Source: Clostridiales bacterium
GTDB lineage: Bacteria > Bacillota > Clostridia > Lachnospirales > Lachnospiraceae
Reading direction: 5' to 3'
Assembly (NCBI GenBank): GCA_018365455.1
Contig: JAGZJZ010000004.1
Span: 124,001-188,000 of the forward strand
DNA: 64,000 nucleotides
Shown here piece after piece: positions 17,766 through 26,568 of the stretch. The position numbers and the translations under genes were made by a program. Every line of letters starts with the position of its first letter. Within the stretch, counting starts at the first letter, position 1. Under the pieces are notes generated by a model. The model did no database searches. It was given only the letters and a program-made list of their open reading frames with translations, and was not told the origin of the DNA.

Positions 17766-19355
17766 ATGGCTTACAACACCTATACATACATGCTGCTGTT
17801 TCTGACTGGGACCAGTATTCTTTATTATATGTTTCCCAAAAAAGTCAGATGGACTGTTTTATTGGCAGCCAGTTATCTGTTTTACTATCTGTCCAGTGCA
17901 AAATTAATGGGTTTTCTAATGCTGTCTACGGTGGTTGTATATGGTACAGGCATGATACTCACCATATTGCAGGACGAATACCAGGATAAAATAGCGGATG
18001 CAGGACAGGCTGAACAGGAGGTTTGGCGCTTGCAGTTACAGAAAAGGAAACGTCTGGCTGCTGCGTGTGCCATTTTGTTCAACCTGGGTATTCTGGCATT
18101 TCTAAAATATTATAATTTTTTTGCATTAAATGTGAATCATATCCTGCAGGGGTTACATATAGAAGAAAGAATGACAGAACTGCGGGTTCTTCTACCGCTT
18201 GGAATCTCCTTTTATACCCTGTCGGCTATCGGTTATATCATTGATGTATACCGGGGCAAATACAGAGCAGATAAAAATCTGGGTCATCTGGCGCTTTTTC
18301 TGAGCTTTTTTGGGCAGATCGTGGAAGGGCCTATTGTCCGCTATGACCAAATGTCAGACGAACTTCTGAAAGGGCATTCCTTTCAGCCGAAAAATATATC
18401 ATTTGGTGTACAGCGGATCGTATGGGGGCTATTTAAAAAAATTGTAATTGCAGACCGGCTGAATCTACTGGTAAATACTGTTTTTACTGCCTATCCCGAT
18501 TATACCGGGCTTACAATTGCCACAGCAGTTCTGTGTTACACGATACAAATCTATTGTGAATTTTCCGGGTGTATGGATATGGTAATCGGCAGTGCCCAGC
18601 TTTTTGGCGTTCGGCTGCCGGAAAATTTTGAAAGGCCGTTTTTTTCTAAAAATGTATCTGAATTTTGGAGGAGATGGCATATTACACTTGGAGCCTGGTT
18701 CCGGGATTACATTTTCTATTCGGTATCTTTGTCCAAACGGGTGATGCGGCTGGGTAAATGGGGCAGGAAGCATCTTACTCCACATCTTGCCAAGCTGCTG
18801 CCTCCTGCCTGTGCTCTGTTTCCAGTGTGGCTGTGCAACGGATTTTGGCATGGTTCAAGCTGGAAATATGTATTTTACGGCATGTATTATTTTATGATTA
18901 TTATGCTGGGGATGCTGGCGGAACCTCTGTTTCAGAAGCTTTGTACCTCTATGCATCTAAATCGGAAAAGCCGGGGATTTCAATTTTGGCAGATTTTAAG
19001 AACATTCTTATTGGTTAATATTGGAATGCTGTTCTTCCGGGCAGTGAGTTTGAAGGTAGGGATTAAAATGTTCCTATCCATGTTCCGGGGATTTTCCCTG
19101 GCACCCTTAAGAGAAGGGGTCTTGCTGAATCTGGGAATGGATAAGATGGATTATGCAGCAGTGGGTTTTGGAATTTTAGTAGTGTTTGCTGTAAGTATTG
19201 CCCAGGAAAAAGGAGTACATATCAGAGAATGGATTTCCAGAAGGCACATAGCAGTCCGGTTTGCAATCTATTATGCAGCCGCCTTTTCGGTGCTTCTGCT
19301 GGGGGCTTACGGAATGGGGTATATTCCGGTTGACTTTATCTATGCCCAGTTTTAA
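17766..19355 (+). CDS. dltB: MBOAT-family D-alanyl transfer membrane protein
   Basis: Multi-pass membrane protein of the membrane-bound O-acyltransferase family. The family signature NGFWHGSSWKY gives the catalytic His362, and the preceding EFWRRWHITLGAWFRDYIFY motif is typical. In the Dlt pathway it moves D-alanine from DltC across the membrane toward teichoic acid. At 529 aa it is longer than common DltB proteins (~400 aa), closer to AlgI/PatA-type members, with extra sequence near residues 60-100. Start ATG follows GAGGGG. An overlapping frame from 17753 is a shadow. Confidence 0.85.
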   Translation: MAYNTYTYMLLFLTGTSILYYMFPKKVRWTVLLAASYLFYYLSSAKLMGFLMLSTVVVYGTGMILTILQDEYQDKIADAGQAEQEVWRLQLQKRKRLAAACAILFNLGILAFLKYYNFFALNVNHILQGLHIEERMTELRVLLPLGISFYTLSAIGYIIDVYRGKYRADKNLGHLALFLSFFGQIVEGPIVRYDQMSDELLKGHSFQPKNISFGVQRIVWGLFKKIVIADRLNLLVNTVFTAYPDYTGLTIATAVLCYTIQIYCEFSGCMDMVIGSAQLFGVRLPENFERPFFSKNVSEFWRRWHITLGAWFRDYIFYSVSLSKRVMRLGKWGRKHLTPHLAKLLPPACALFPVWLCNGFWHGSSWKYVFYGMYYFMIIMLGMLAEPLFQKLCTSMHLNRKSRGFQFWQILRTFLLVNIGMLFFRAVSLKVGIKMFLSMFRGFSLAPLREGVLLNLGMDKMDYAAVGFGILVVFAVSIAQEKGVHIREWISRRHIAVRFAIYYAAAFSVLLLGAYGMGYIPVDFIYAQF

Positions 19356-19397
19356 AGAAGCATAGAACATAATTACTTTTACTAATTTAAATAGAAA

Positions 19398-19420
19398 TAG
19401 AGCATTTTAATCATGCTCTA
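19398..19420 (+). other. Intercistronic hairpin before the dltD-like gene
   Basis: TAGAGCAT (19398-19405) and ATGCTCTA (19413-19420) form a perfect 8-bp stem with a 7-base loop, without a T-run, directly upstream of the AGGAGG of the next gene. It may tune translation of the last operon gene. Confidence 0.4.
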
Positions 19421-19438
19421 GCAGCAGGAGGAAACAAA

Positions 19439-20428
19439 ATGGACATTAATAAACAGACACTACCGAAATGCGGTCTTCTTTTCCTGCTGAAACTGGCTGT
19501 ATTTCTGGGAATTGCGGTGGTGCTGCTCACCGGTGCGTCCCAGGTCGTGAAGCCAAAGGATAATACCCCTGCCAGCGGAATCAAGGAACCGGAGACACGG
19601 GCAGTTTTTACGGAAAAGGAGAATTCCCTGGATGTAATAGCAATCGGCAACAGCGATATATATGCAGCTTACACACCCATGCAGTTGTGGAAGGATTATG
19701 GGCTTGCATCTTATGTCTGTGGAGAGCCGGGACAGCGTGTGTATGAGGCATATTATCTGCTGAAATCTGTACTGGAACACCAGACGCCCAGGGTAGTTGT
19801 ATATGAAACCGACGAAATTTTTCAGAATGCAAGTCCGGCAAAGGAACGGGAAAAGGTAATTTTTGCAGGTCTGGCAGATAAATTCCCGGTGTTCCAATAC
19901 CATAACCGATGGAAAATGTTAAAGGCTGAGGATTTCACGGGAAAAGTAAAGTATACGTTTGATAATTTCTGGAAGGGTTTCCGATATACCGATCACGTGG
20001 ATGCGTATCTTGGCAAACGTTATATGCGCAAACGTAAGAAAATCACAACAATAGATCCCATTCCCCGGTATTATCTGGATAAGATTGTTGCCCTGTGCAG
20101 AGAGAAAGGAATTGAACTTTTATTTGTAGAAGTTCCTTCTGCAAATTCCTGGAATTTTAAGAGGCATCGTACAGTCGCCCAGTATGCCAAGGAAAATAAA
20201 ATCCCCTTCCTGGACCTGAACAAGCCGGGAAAGGAGTATCAGGTGGACTGGATATCCGATACAAGGGACAAGGGTGATCACATGAACTACAACGGTGCCC
20301 GCAAGGTTACCGCTTATCTGGGAAAATATATGAAGGAAAATTATACGTTACCGGACAGACGGGAGGATCCTGCGTATGCAGACTGGAATGCAGATCTGCA
20401 AAAGTATGAAAAGGCGATACAGCAGTAA
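19439..20428 (+). CDS. DltD-like SGNH-fold membrane-anchored protein
   Basis: Protein of 329 aa with one N-terminal membrane helix (residues 11-33) and an extracellular SGNH-hydrolase-like domain: candidate nucleophile Ser72 in IGNSDIYAAY and the Asp280-His281 pair in GDHMNYNGARK. As the last gene of a DltA-C-B set it should act in the final transfer of D-alanine to teichoic acid, like DltD. It is shorter than typical DltD (~400 aa) and resembles AlgJ-like proteins too, so a gene symbol is not given. AGGAGG precedes the ATG. Confidence 0.75.
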   Translation: MDINKQTLPKCGLLFLLKLAVFLGIAVVLLTGASQVVKPKDNTPASGIKEPETRAVFTEKENSLDVIAIGNSDIYAAYTPMQLWKDYGLASYVCGEPGQRVYEAYYLLKSVLEHQTPRVVVYETDEIFQNASPAKEREKVIFAGLADKFPVFQYHNRWKMLKAEDFTGKVKYTFDNFWKGFRYTDHVDAYLGKRYMRKRKKITTIDPIPRYYLDKIVALCREKGIELLFVEVPSANSWNFKRHRTVAQYAKENKIPFLDLNKPGKEYQVDWISDTRDKGDHMNYNGARKVTAYLGKYMKENYTLPDRREDPAYADWNADLQKYEKAIQQ

Positions 20429-20466
20429 AATCCTAATCCTATCCTATAAAATTCTATTGCTATATC

Positions 20467-21597
20467 CTATCGTATAAACCCCTTGCGTATATCAATAGCT
20501 TTTACCGGGCACATTTCGTGGCAGCAGTAACAGCGGATACAATTCCGGTATTGGATTTTTGCTTTCTTTGATTTAATCTGAATCGTCTTTTGGGGGCAGC
20601 TTTCCGCACATTTGCCGCAGCCGATGCACTTGGAAATTAAGATTACCGGTTTGGCTGAAAGATAATGGAATACGAAAGAACGGACCGGACGGCGGATCAT
20701 CGGAGGTAAAAACGTTGTAAAATCCAGGGATGACTCCCTGGGAACCCGAAAAGGTTTCAGATTGGGCAGCGCACCTATCAGGTTAAGCCGGTCAAAATCA
20801 CCGCTGCACAGTCCCCGGGAAATGGATTCCTTTACGGTAAGTATGCTTTCCGGGGCAACACCGATGATTTTACACAGGCAGTAGTCCAGTTCATAGGGAT
20901 TGTCGGATGCCAGAATAAGTCCCGTTTCTCTCAAAGTGCCGCCGGAGGGACCGTTTCCTTCCATTGCCTGTATGGCATCCACCAGAACAAAGCCAGGGCG
21001 GATGGTTTCGCAGAGATCCACCAGCATGGAACAAAAAGGGGCCTTTTCCGGGAATCTGGCATGAAAGCCGGGCTTTGTAAGTCCGGGAATTGTACCAAAC
21101 AAATTTTTGACAGCTCCGCTTAAACCGGTCATTGCGTGGGTTTTTAGTTTACAGATATCAATAATAAAGTCTGCATCGCAGACAGGTGTAATTATGGGAA
21201 ACTGTTTTACCAGTTTTCCTTTTTTGTTGTCTAAATTCCGGGAAGAAGTATCCATATTCAGGGTAACGTTATGCCGTTGGCATACATCAGCCATGCCGGA
21301 TGCGTGATAGATTCCTTTTAAGGCGGAAACCGTATAGGGTCCCCCAGGGCTGTCAGCCACTGTAATTTTCGTGATACCATTCGCTCTCAGCCATATAATA
21401 ACGGCTTCTACGATGGAGGGATGAGTAGTGGTAAATTCGCCGGGAGTCCTTTTCATTAGAAGATTTGGTTTTATCAGTACTTTTGTATCCGGTGAGAGTT
21501 TGGCAAGAAGGTTAAAACGTTCCAGATGTTCCTGTACCGCTTTATTTACGAGAGGCTGGTCATAAGAAGGGGTCTGTGTAATACTTATTTTGGTCAT
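20467..21597 (-). CDS. DUF362 protein with C-terminal 2[4Fe-4S] ferredoxin domain
   Basis: Cytoplasmic iron-sulfur protein of 376 aa. Residues 1-300 match the DUF362 family (IKPNLLMKR, TVADSPGG, CKLKTHAMTGLSGAVKNLFG). The C-terminus holds two CxxCxxCxxxC clusters (Cys324/327/330/334 and 353/356/359/363, with an extra Cys358). The family is widespread in anaerobes and its reaction is not established; an electron-transfer role is likely. It is convergent with the dlt-type operon and has its own promoter. AAAGGA precedes the ATG. Confidence 0.85.
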   Translation of the reverse strand: MTKISITQTPSYDQPLVNKAVQEHLERFNLLAKLSPDTKVLIKPNLLMKRTPGEFTTTHPSIVEAVIIWLRANGITKITVADSPGGPYTVSALKGIYHASGMADVCQRHNVTLNMDTSSRNLDNKKGKLVKQFPIITPVCDADFIIDICKLKTHAMTGLSGAVKNLFGTIPGLTKPGFHARFPEKAPFCSMLVDLCETIRPGFVLVDAIQAMEGNGPSGGTLRETGLILASDNPYELDYCLCKIIGVAPESILTVKESISRGLCSGDFDRLNLIGALPNLKPFRVPRESSLDFTTFLPPMIRRPVRSFVFHYLSAKPVILISKCIGCGKCAESCPQKTIQIKSKKAKIQYRNCIRCYCCHEMCPVKAIDIRKGFIR

Positions 21598-21689
21598 GAG
21601 GTGTTCCTTTCATCCATTGCCGCGAAGCTGATTTTGTCAGCAGGATGAGACATTGGAGTGTGATGGGCTGTTTTTTTATTATTACCGCT

Positions 21690-21718
21690 ATTATATAGGA
21701 AAGTACGGAAAATGAAAA
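21690..21718 (-). promoter_or_regulatory. Promoter of the DUF362 gene
   Basis: On the minus strand TTTTCA (21718-21713) and TATAAT (21695-21690) are separated by 17 bp, about 90 bases upstream of the start codon. Confidence 0.55.
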
Positions 21719-21772
21719 GGGTTTTTAAAAAGGGGAGCTTCACTGGATGACATTGGTAATGAATGAAAAATA

Positions 21773-21830
21773 GGAAACAAACAGGAAACAAATGAAACAA
21801 GATTGACTTTTGATTCAACTGGAATATAAT
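21773..21830 (+). promoter_or_regulatory. Promoter of the LacI-GH4-kinase operon with GAAACAA repeats
   Basis: TTGACT (21803-21808) and TATAAT (21825-21830) are 16 bp apart. Just upstream, GGAAACAAA occurs at 21773 and 21784 and TGAAACAA at 21793, spaced 11 and 9-10 bp. More GGAAACA copies lie in the 5' leader (21869, 21932). They could be regulator sites or simple A-rich sequence. Confidence 0.6.
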
Positions 21831-21855
21831 AAATTTAACAGTAAAATGAATAAAA

Positions 21856-21877
21856 GCTGTTTATATAAGGAAACAGC
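21856..21877 (+). promoter_or_regulatory. Inverted repeat in the lacI leader, operator candidate
   Basis: GCTGTTT (21856-21862) and AAACAGC (21871-21877) form a perfect inverted repeat 26 bases downstream of the -10. A LacI-family protein encoded 79 bases further on could bind here to repress its own operon. LacI operators usually have tighter spacing, so a plain RNA hairpin is also possible. Confidence 0.35.
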
Positions 21878-21955
21878 AAACAGAACAATTAAACTAAAGG
21901 ACACATGTTCGAAGTAGTTTTGAAGTAACAAAAGGAAACAAAAGGAGGGATATAA

Positions 21956-22939
21956 ATGGCATTCACAGCAAGAGATGTAGCAAAAAAGGCAGGTGTTTCC
22001 CTTGCTACGGTATCCAGATATTTCAGCGGGGGAAAAGTGGTGAGTACAGAGCTGGCAAGAAAGATTGAAGATGCTGCTGAACAGCTTGGATATGAACATA
22101 AAGGGAGGCGTCATCGCAATTACGGTGTAATTGCAGTTTTAATTCCCGAGTTTCCTCTTGAGTTTTTTTCGGAAGTGATGCGGGAGATTGTAGATCAGAT
22201 GCCGAGATACGATTATCGTGTGGTTTTTATTCCGATCTTAGAGGGGAAAGACGATTACAAACAGTATTTTAACGAAATGAATATAGAAGGTGTTATTTAT
22301 CTGGATGAAAATATCAGCGAAGATATCCTGAATTACATTGCATCTAAGAATATCAGGACCGTAATGTGCGGCGGCGCAACTCTTGACAGGCGCCTGGGAA
22401 TGGTACATATCAATGATCTTGCGGCTGGATATGAAGGAACCCGGTATTTGCTGGGATTGGGGCACGAAAAACTTTTGTTCCTGTCTGACCGCAACAGGTC
22501 TATCAGCTCTGTCTTTCAGCGCCTGACCGGTGCAAAGCGGGCGATGGAAGAGAAAAATATACCTTTTGATGAGAGCAGTATGGTGCTGTTTGGTTCAGTG
22601 ACCTATGATATGGGGTACCGCCTTGCCAAACAGGCGGTTGAATCAGGAAGGGAATTCACAGCAATTTTTGCATTCAGCGATGAGATGGCAGTGGGGGCAA
22701 TGGCTGCGCTAAAGGCATGCGGTGTGGATGTTCCAAAGGATGTGTCGGTATTGGGATTTGATGATATCACAGCAGCGGGAAGGGCAGTGCCGCCCCTTAC
22801 CACCATCCATCAGCCCATCCGGCAGTTTGTAACCAAATCACTGAATATGTTCTTGAATCTCTATGGAGAAGAAGAAAATATGGATATCACGCTGCCCTTT
22901 GATATTGTACAGAGAAATACCTGCCAAAAGAGGCAGTAA
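21956..22939 (+). CDS. LacI-family transcriptional regulator
   Basis: Sugar-responsive repressor, 327 aa. The N-terminal helix-turn-helix (ARDVAKKAGVSLATVSRYFSG, residues 4-24) and hinge are followed by a periplasmic-binding-protein-like effector domain (FAFSDEMAVGAMAALKACGVDVP, FDDI). It is the first gene of an operon with a GH4 glycosidase and a PfkB kinase, so it most likely represses those genes until their sugar is present. ATG has AAAGGAGGG upstream. Confidence 0.92.
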   Translation: MAFTARDVAKKAGVSLATVSRYFSGGKVVSTELARKIEDAAEQLGYEHKGRRHRNYGVIAVLIPEFPLEFFSEVMREIVDQMPRYDYRVVFIPILEGKDDYKQYFNEMNIEGVIYLDENISEDILNYIASKNIRTVMCGGATLDRRLGMVHINDLAAGYEGTRYLLGLGHEKLLFLSDRNRSISSVFQRLTGAKRAMEEKNIPFDESSMVLFGSVTYDMGYRLAKQAVESGREFTAIFAFSDEMAVGAMAALKACGVDVPKDVSVLGFDDITAAGRAVPPLTTIHQPIRQFVTKSLNMFLNLYGEEENMDITLPFDIVQRNTCQKRQ

Positions 22940-22961
22940 TTATAAAATGGAGGATACGAAG

Positions 22962-24344
22962 ATGAGCAAATCAGGAGCGAAAAAAATTACGGTTATAGGA
23001 GGAGGCGGTGTACGGTCGATGTTTCTGGCGAAAAGCCTGGTACAGCAAGCCAAAAAACTGGGATTTACAGAGATTGTATTTATGGACAACAATGAAAGAA
23101 AATTAAATATCTATGGAAAAATGGCAGCTCAGGTTGCCAGGCGGATTGATGATACGGTAAACTTTTCTCTGACATCAGACCCGGTGGAAGCGGTCAAAGA
23201 TGCGGACTATATCATTACCACCATACGTGTGGGTGAAGATGAAATGCGGATTCAGGATGAGCGGACGGCACTGGCACTTGGAATTCTGGGACAGGAGACA
23301 ACAGGAGCTGCAGGATTTTCTTTTGCTATGCGTTCCATTCCGGCACTGGTTCAGTATTGTGAGCTGGCGAAAAAATATGCAAGTCCCCAGGTGAAGATTT
23401 TTAATTTTACAAATCCAGCCGGGGTTGTGTCACAGACACTGCGGGATATGGGATTTGATTTTACTTACGGAATCTGCGATGCACCCAGCAGTCTGCTTCA
23501 TTCCTTTGCACAGATGTACGGTGTAAGCACAGACCTGATCACGGGAGAATGCTATGGCTTAAATCATCTTTCCTTTTTTAAAAGCATTAAGCTGGACGGA
23601 AAAGAAATTATGCCGGAACTGCTTCAGAAAGACGAGATTTACGAAAATACAGAAATGCGGTTTTTCCATAAGGAACTGGTAGAACACGTGGGATGTATAC
23701 TAAATGAATACCTCTACTACTTCTATTACCGGGAAGAGGCGGTTCAGAATATCTTAAATGCAAAAGTAACAAGAGGAGAAGTAATCCGGGATGTGAATAT
23801 CCATATGACGGAAGAGCTTTCCAGGATGGATATCGAAAATAATTTTGACGAATGCCTGAAGGTATTTGAAAAGTGGTACGGCAAAAGGGAAGCGGCATAT
23901 ATGGCAAATGAGACAGGGATAGACAGTAAAAAGCCTCCTTATCATTTTGATATTTATACAAAGGACAGCGGCGGATATGCAGGTGTTGCGCTGAAATTTA
24001 TTGAATCGGAACTGGGACAGGAGGAGAAAGAAATGATTCTCTGTGTGCCAAATAATGGGGCAATCAAAGGACTTGAGGATACCGACGTGGTAGAAATCAG
24101 CTGTACGATCAAAGACGGAAATTATTACCCCCATGAGATTGAACCGGAGCGCATTCCCATGGAAATGATACGCAGAGTCAAGATGTATGAACGGCTGGCA
24201 TCCGAGGCAATCAGGGAAAAGAGTATTGAAAAAGCGATCGATTGCCTGATGGTGCACCCACTGGTCAACTCTTATACCTTTGCAAGGAAGTTAGCATATG
24301 AATATATGAAAATAAATGAAGCATATATGAAAGGATGGAGCTGA
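22962..24344 (+). CDS. GH4 family NAD- and metal-dependent glycosidase
   Basis: Glycoside hydrolase family 4 enzyme, 460 aa. A Rossmann fold starts at ITVIGGGGVRS; the metal ligands are Cys172 in YGICDAPSS and His205 in YGLNHLSF. GH4 enzymes cleave via an NAD-dependent redox mechanism and usually act on 6-phospho-glycosides or alpha-galactosides/glucuronides. Substrate class is uncertain: the NHLSF motif favours the 6-phospho-beta-glucosidase side, but the segment after Cys172 differs from the common CNVP. ATG at 22962 follows GGAGG by 8 bases; earlier in-frame starts overlap lacI and are less likely. It is 1 base from the kinase gene. Confidence 0.85.
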   Translation: MSKSGAKKITVIGGGGVRSMFLAKSLVQQAKKLGFTEIVFMDNNERKLNIYGKMAAQVARRIDDTVNFSLTSDPVEAVKDADYIITTIRVGEDEMRIQDERTALALGILGQETTGAAGFSFAMRSIPALVQYCELAKKYASPQVKIFNFTNPAGVVSQTLRDMGFDFTYGICDAPSSLLHSFAQMYGVSTDLITGECYGLNHLSFFKSIKLDGKEIMPELLQKDEIYENTEMRFFHKELVEHVGCILNEYLYYFYYREEAVQNILNAKVTRGEVIRDVNIHMTEELSRMDIENNFDECLKVFEKWYGKREAAYMANETGIDSKKPPYHFDIYTKDSGGYAGVALKFIESELGQEEKEMILCVPNNGAIKGLEDTDVVEISCTIKDGNYYPHEIEPERIPMEMIRRVKMYERLASEAIREKSIEKAIDCLMVHPLVNSYTFARKLAYEYMKINEAYMKGWS

Positions 24345-24345
24345 T

Positions 24346-25254
24346 ATGGAATTTGCAGCAGGTGTGGGATATGTAAATCTGGATCTACTGTATCTGGGAG
24401 TGGGACATCTTCCAAAAGAGGGAGAAGAGGTTTATGCAAAAAGCCTGGATATTCAGCTGGGCGGTGGTGTTCCCGCAACCATGATTACACTGTCCAGACT
24501 GGGCGTTGCTTCTAAGATTGCAACTTTTCTGGGAGAAGATGTATTTTCCGGGTATGCAGCAAAGCTGCTGGATGCCTGCGGTGTCTCCTATGCAAATCTC
24601 TACCGTGGAAACGGCATTCCGGTAGCAGTAACATCTGTTATGATCACGGAAGGTGACCGGACTTTTATGTCAGCACTGGACCGGGTGGAAATCACACGCG
24701 ATATTCAGGAAGAAACGTACCAACAGCTGCGGGGAGCAAAAGTCATCGACATGCACGCAGGATTCCTGGATGCCTATAAACGTCTGAAAGCGGAAGGGGC
24801 TGTTCTGGTATTTGATGTGGGCTGGGATGAAGGACTTTCCATAGAGAAATACAGAGAGTATCTGGAGCTTGCTGACTTTTTCACACCGAACCAGAAAGAG
24901 GCATTAAAAATTACGGGAAAAGACAATGTAGAAGAAGCAGCGGTGGAACTGGGCAGATTTTTTCCGGAGGTTATAATCAAACTGGACAGTGCAGGCTGCC
25001 TGTACTGGAAAAACGGAGAAAGCACGGTCATTCCACCAATGGAAAATGTAAATAAAATAGACTCCACAGGTGCCGGAGATGCATTTATGGCTGGTTTTAT
25101 CTATGGGATTTCTCATGACTGCAGCACTGCAGACAGCATCATATATGGTAACGTAACAGGCGGAACCTGTGTGGAAGGAGTGGGCTGCCTGACAAAATAT
25201 GTCAATGAAAAGGAATTGCTGGAGAAGGCAGAAGAAATTAAAAAACGTCTGTAA
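24346..25254 (+). CDS. PfkB-family carbohydrate kinase
   Basis: Ribokinase-type sugar kinase of 302 aa with the N-terminal GGG sugar-binding motif (QLGGGVPATMITLSRLG) and the ATP/anion-hole motif DSTGAGDAFMAGF, in which the second Asp is the catalytic base. As the partner of a LacI regulator and GH4 enzyme it probably phosphorylates the sugar released or imported by this pathway. There is no local transporter, so uptake must be encoded elsewhere. The substrate is not identifiable. Confidence 0.88.
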   Translation: MEFAAGVGYVNLDLLYLGVGHLPKEGEEVYAKSLDIQLGGGVPATMITLSRLGVASKIATFLGEDVFSGYAAKLLDACGVSYANLYRGNGIPVAVTSVMITEGDRTFMSALDRVEITRDIQEETYQQLRGAKVIDMHAGFLDAYKRLKAEGAVLVFDVGWDEGLSIEKYREYLELADFFTPNQKEALKITGKDNVEEAAVELGRFFPEVIIKLDSAGCLYWKNGESTVIPPMENVNKIDSTGAGDAFMAGFIYGISHDCSTADSIIYGNVTGGTCVEGVGCLTKYVNEKELLEKAEEIKKRL

Positions 25255-25337
25255 CGCCTGATTATCATTATAATTCCGGGGCATTAAAATTGTGTTAAGA
25301 CTTTTTATGCAAAAAAATGGATAAAAAATGGAATTTT

Positions 25338-25369
25338 TTGTAGGAAAATCCCAAAAAGTCTGTTATAAT
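25338..25369 (+). promoter_or_regulatory. Extended -10 promoter of the KamA-family gene
   Basis: TGTTATAAT gives an extended -10 with TATAAT at 25364-25369. A -35 is weak (TAGGAA at 17 bp or TTGTAG at 20 bp). Confidence 0.55.
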
Positions 25370-25405
25370 AGTTTACATAAAAATCTAAACATGGGGGTGC
25401 ACAAA

Positions 25406-26497
25406 ATGAACAATTGGAAGAAACTGTTAAAGAACAACATCACCACTGCAAAGGAGTTAAAAGAGGTCCTTAAATTGTCAAAGGAAGAAGTAATCAAAAT
25501 GGAGGAAATACTGGAGCACTATCCAATGTCTGTGCCATTGTATTACTTTTCTCTTATCAATGCAGATGATCCGGATGACCCAATTCGAAAGATGTGCATC
25601 CCCAATATCCGTGAAACGGATCTGGGAGGGAGTTTTGATACCAGCGGGGAAGCAAGCAATACCGTAATCGTAGGTATGCAGCATAAATACAGGGAAACAG
25701 CATTGATTCTATCCACGAACCAATGTGCCATGTATTGCAGGCATTGTTTCCGGAAACGGCTGGTGGGTCTGTCAGATGAAGAAATCGCCAGTCACTTTGA
25801 CGAAATGATGCAGTACATACAGGAACATTCTCAGATCAGCAATGTCTTGATCTCCGGTGGAGATGCCTTTTTAAACGACGATGAAGTAATCAAAAAATAT
25901 CTGCACAGCCTGAGCAAAATCGAACATCTTGACTGTATCCGCTTTGGAACCAGAACGCCGGTAACATTTCCGGACAGGATTCTGGAAGATCCTGATTTAA
26001 TTAATATCTTGCGCACTTATAGTGTAAAAAAACAAATCTATGTGGTGACACATTTCAATCATCCCAATGAATTTACTGAGAAATCAAAAGCAGCAGTCAG
26101 AAGTTTAATTGCTGCAGGAATCATTGTCCGGAATCAAACTGTATTAATCAGGGGAGTAAACGATGATCCAATGACCCTTGGAACTCTTTTGAAATATCTG
26201 ACACGTATCGGCATAGTGCCTTATTACGTATTCCAATGCCGCCCGGTGACCGGAGTGAAGTCTCAGTTTCAGGTACCTTTAAAACGGGGCTGTGAAATTG
26301 TAGATCAGGCAAAAAATATGCAGAGTGGACTTGGAAAATGTATTCGTTACGTTTTATCCCATGAAACTGGAAAAATTGAGATTCTGGGCAGTCTGAACGA
26401 CGGGGAAATGCTGTTTAAATATCATCAGGCAAAGGATGAAGAGGATTCTGAACGAATCTTTATCAAAAAACTGGATGATGGGCAGTGCTGGCTGTAA
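25406..26497 (+). CDS. KamA-family radical SAM protein without the PLP-lysine motif
   Basis: Radical SAM enzyme, 363 aa, related to lysine 2,3-aminomutase. Cys107, Cys111 and Cys114 (CAMYCRHCF) bind the [4Fe-4S] cluster; ISGGDA, FGTRTPV and the PYYVFQCRPVTG segment are typical of KamA. After that segment true aminomutases have a Gly-rich PGGGGKTP-type loop whose Lys binds PLP; here it is replaced by GLGKCIRYVLSHETGK. The protein is also shorter than KamA (~415 aa). It may therefore not be an aminomutase. ATG at 25406 follows GGGGGTG by 6 bases. It is monocistronic. Confidence 0.82.
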   Translation: MNNWKKLLKNNITTAKELKEVLKLSKEEVIKMEEILEHYPMSVPLYYFSLINADDPDDPIRKMCIPNIRETDLGGSFDTSGEASNTVIVGMQHKYRETALILSTNQCAMYCRHCFRKRLVGLSDEEIASHFDEMMQYIQEHSQISNVLISGGDAFLNDDEVIKKYLHSLSKIEHLDCIRFGTRTPVTFPDRILEDPDLINILRTYSVKKQIYVVTHFNHPNEFTEKSKAAVRSLIAAGIIVRNQTVLIRGVNDDPMTLGTLLKYLTRIGIVPYYVFQCRPVTGVKSQFQVPLKRGCEIVDQAKNMQSGLGKCIRYVLSHETGKIEILGSLNDGEMLFKYHQAKDEEDSERIFIKKLDDGQCWL

Positions 26498-26519
26498 GAA
26501 GCAGTTCAGAGTAATAATG

Positions 26520-26568
26520 AAGGCAGGAAGGAAAACGGGAATTGTCAGTTCGTTTTTCTTCCTGCCTT
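26520..26568. terminator. 18-bp hairpin after the KamA-family gene
   Basis: 26520-26537 is complementary to 26551-26568 over 18 bp with one G-U pair (arms begin AAGGCAGGAAG and end CTTCCTGCCTT), with a 13-base loop. It starts 23 bases after the stop. The right arm holds TTTTT but no T-run follows, so termination on the plus strand may be partial. Confidence 0.6.

Noticed and set aside
17753..17989. 78-codon frame overlapping the start of the MBOAT gene
   Set aside because: The MBOAT frame from 17766 has the ribosome site and the family motifs; this one ends inside it without features.
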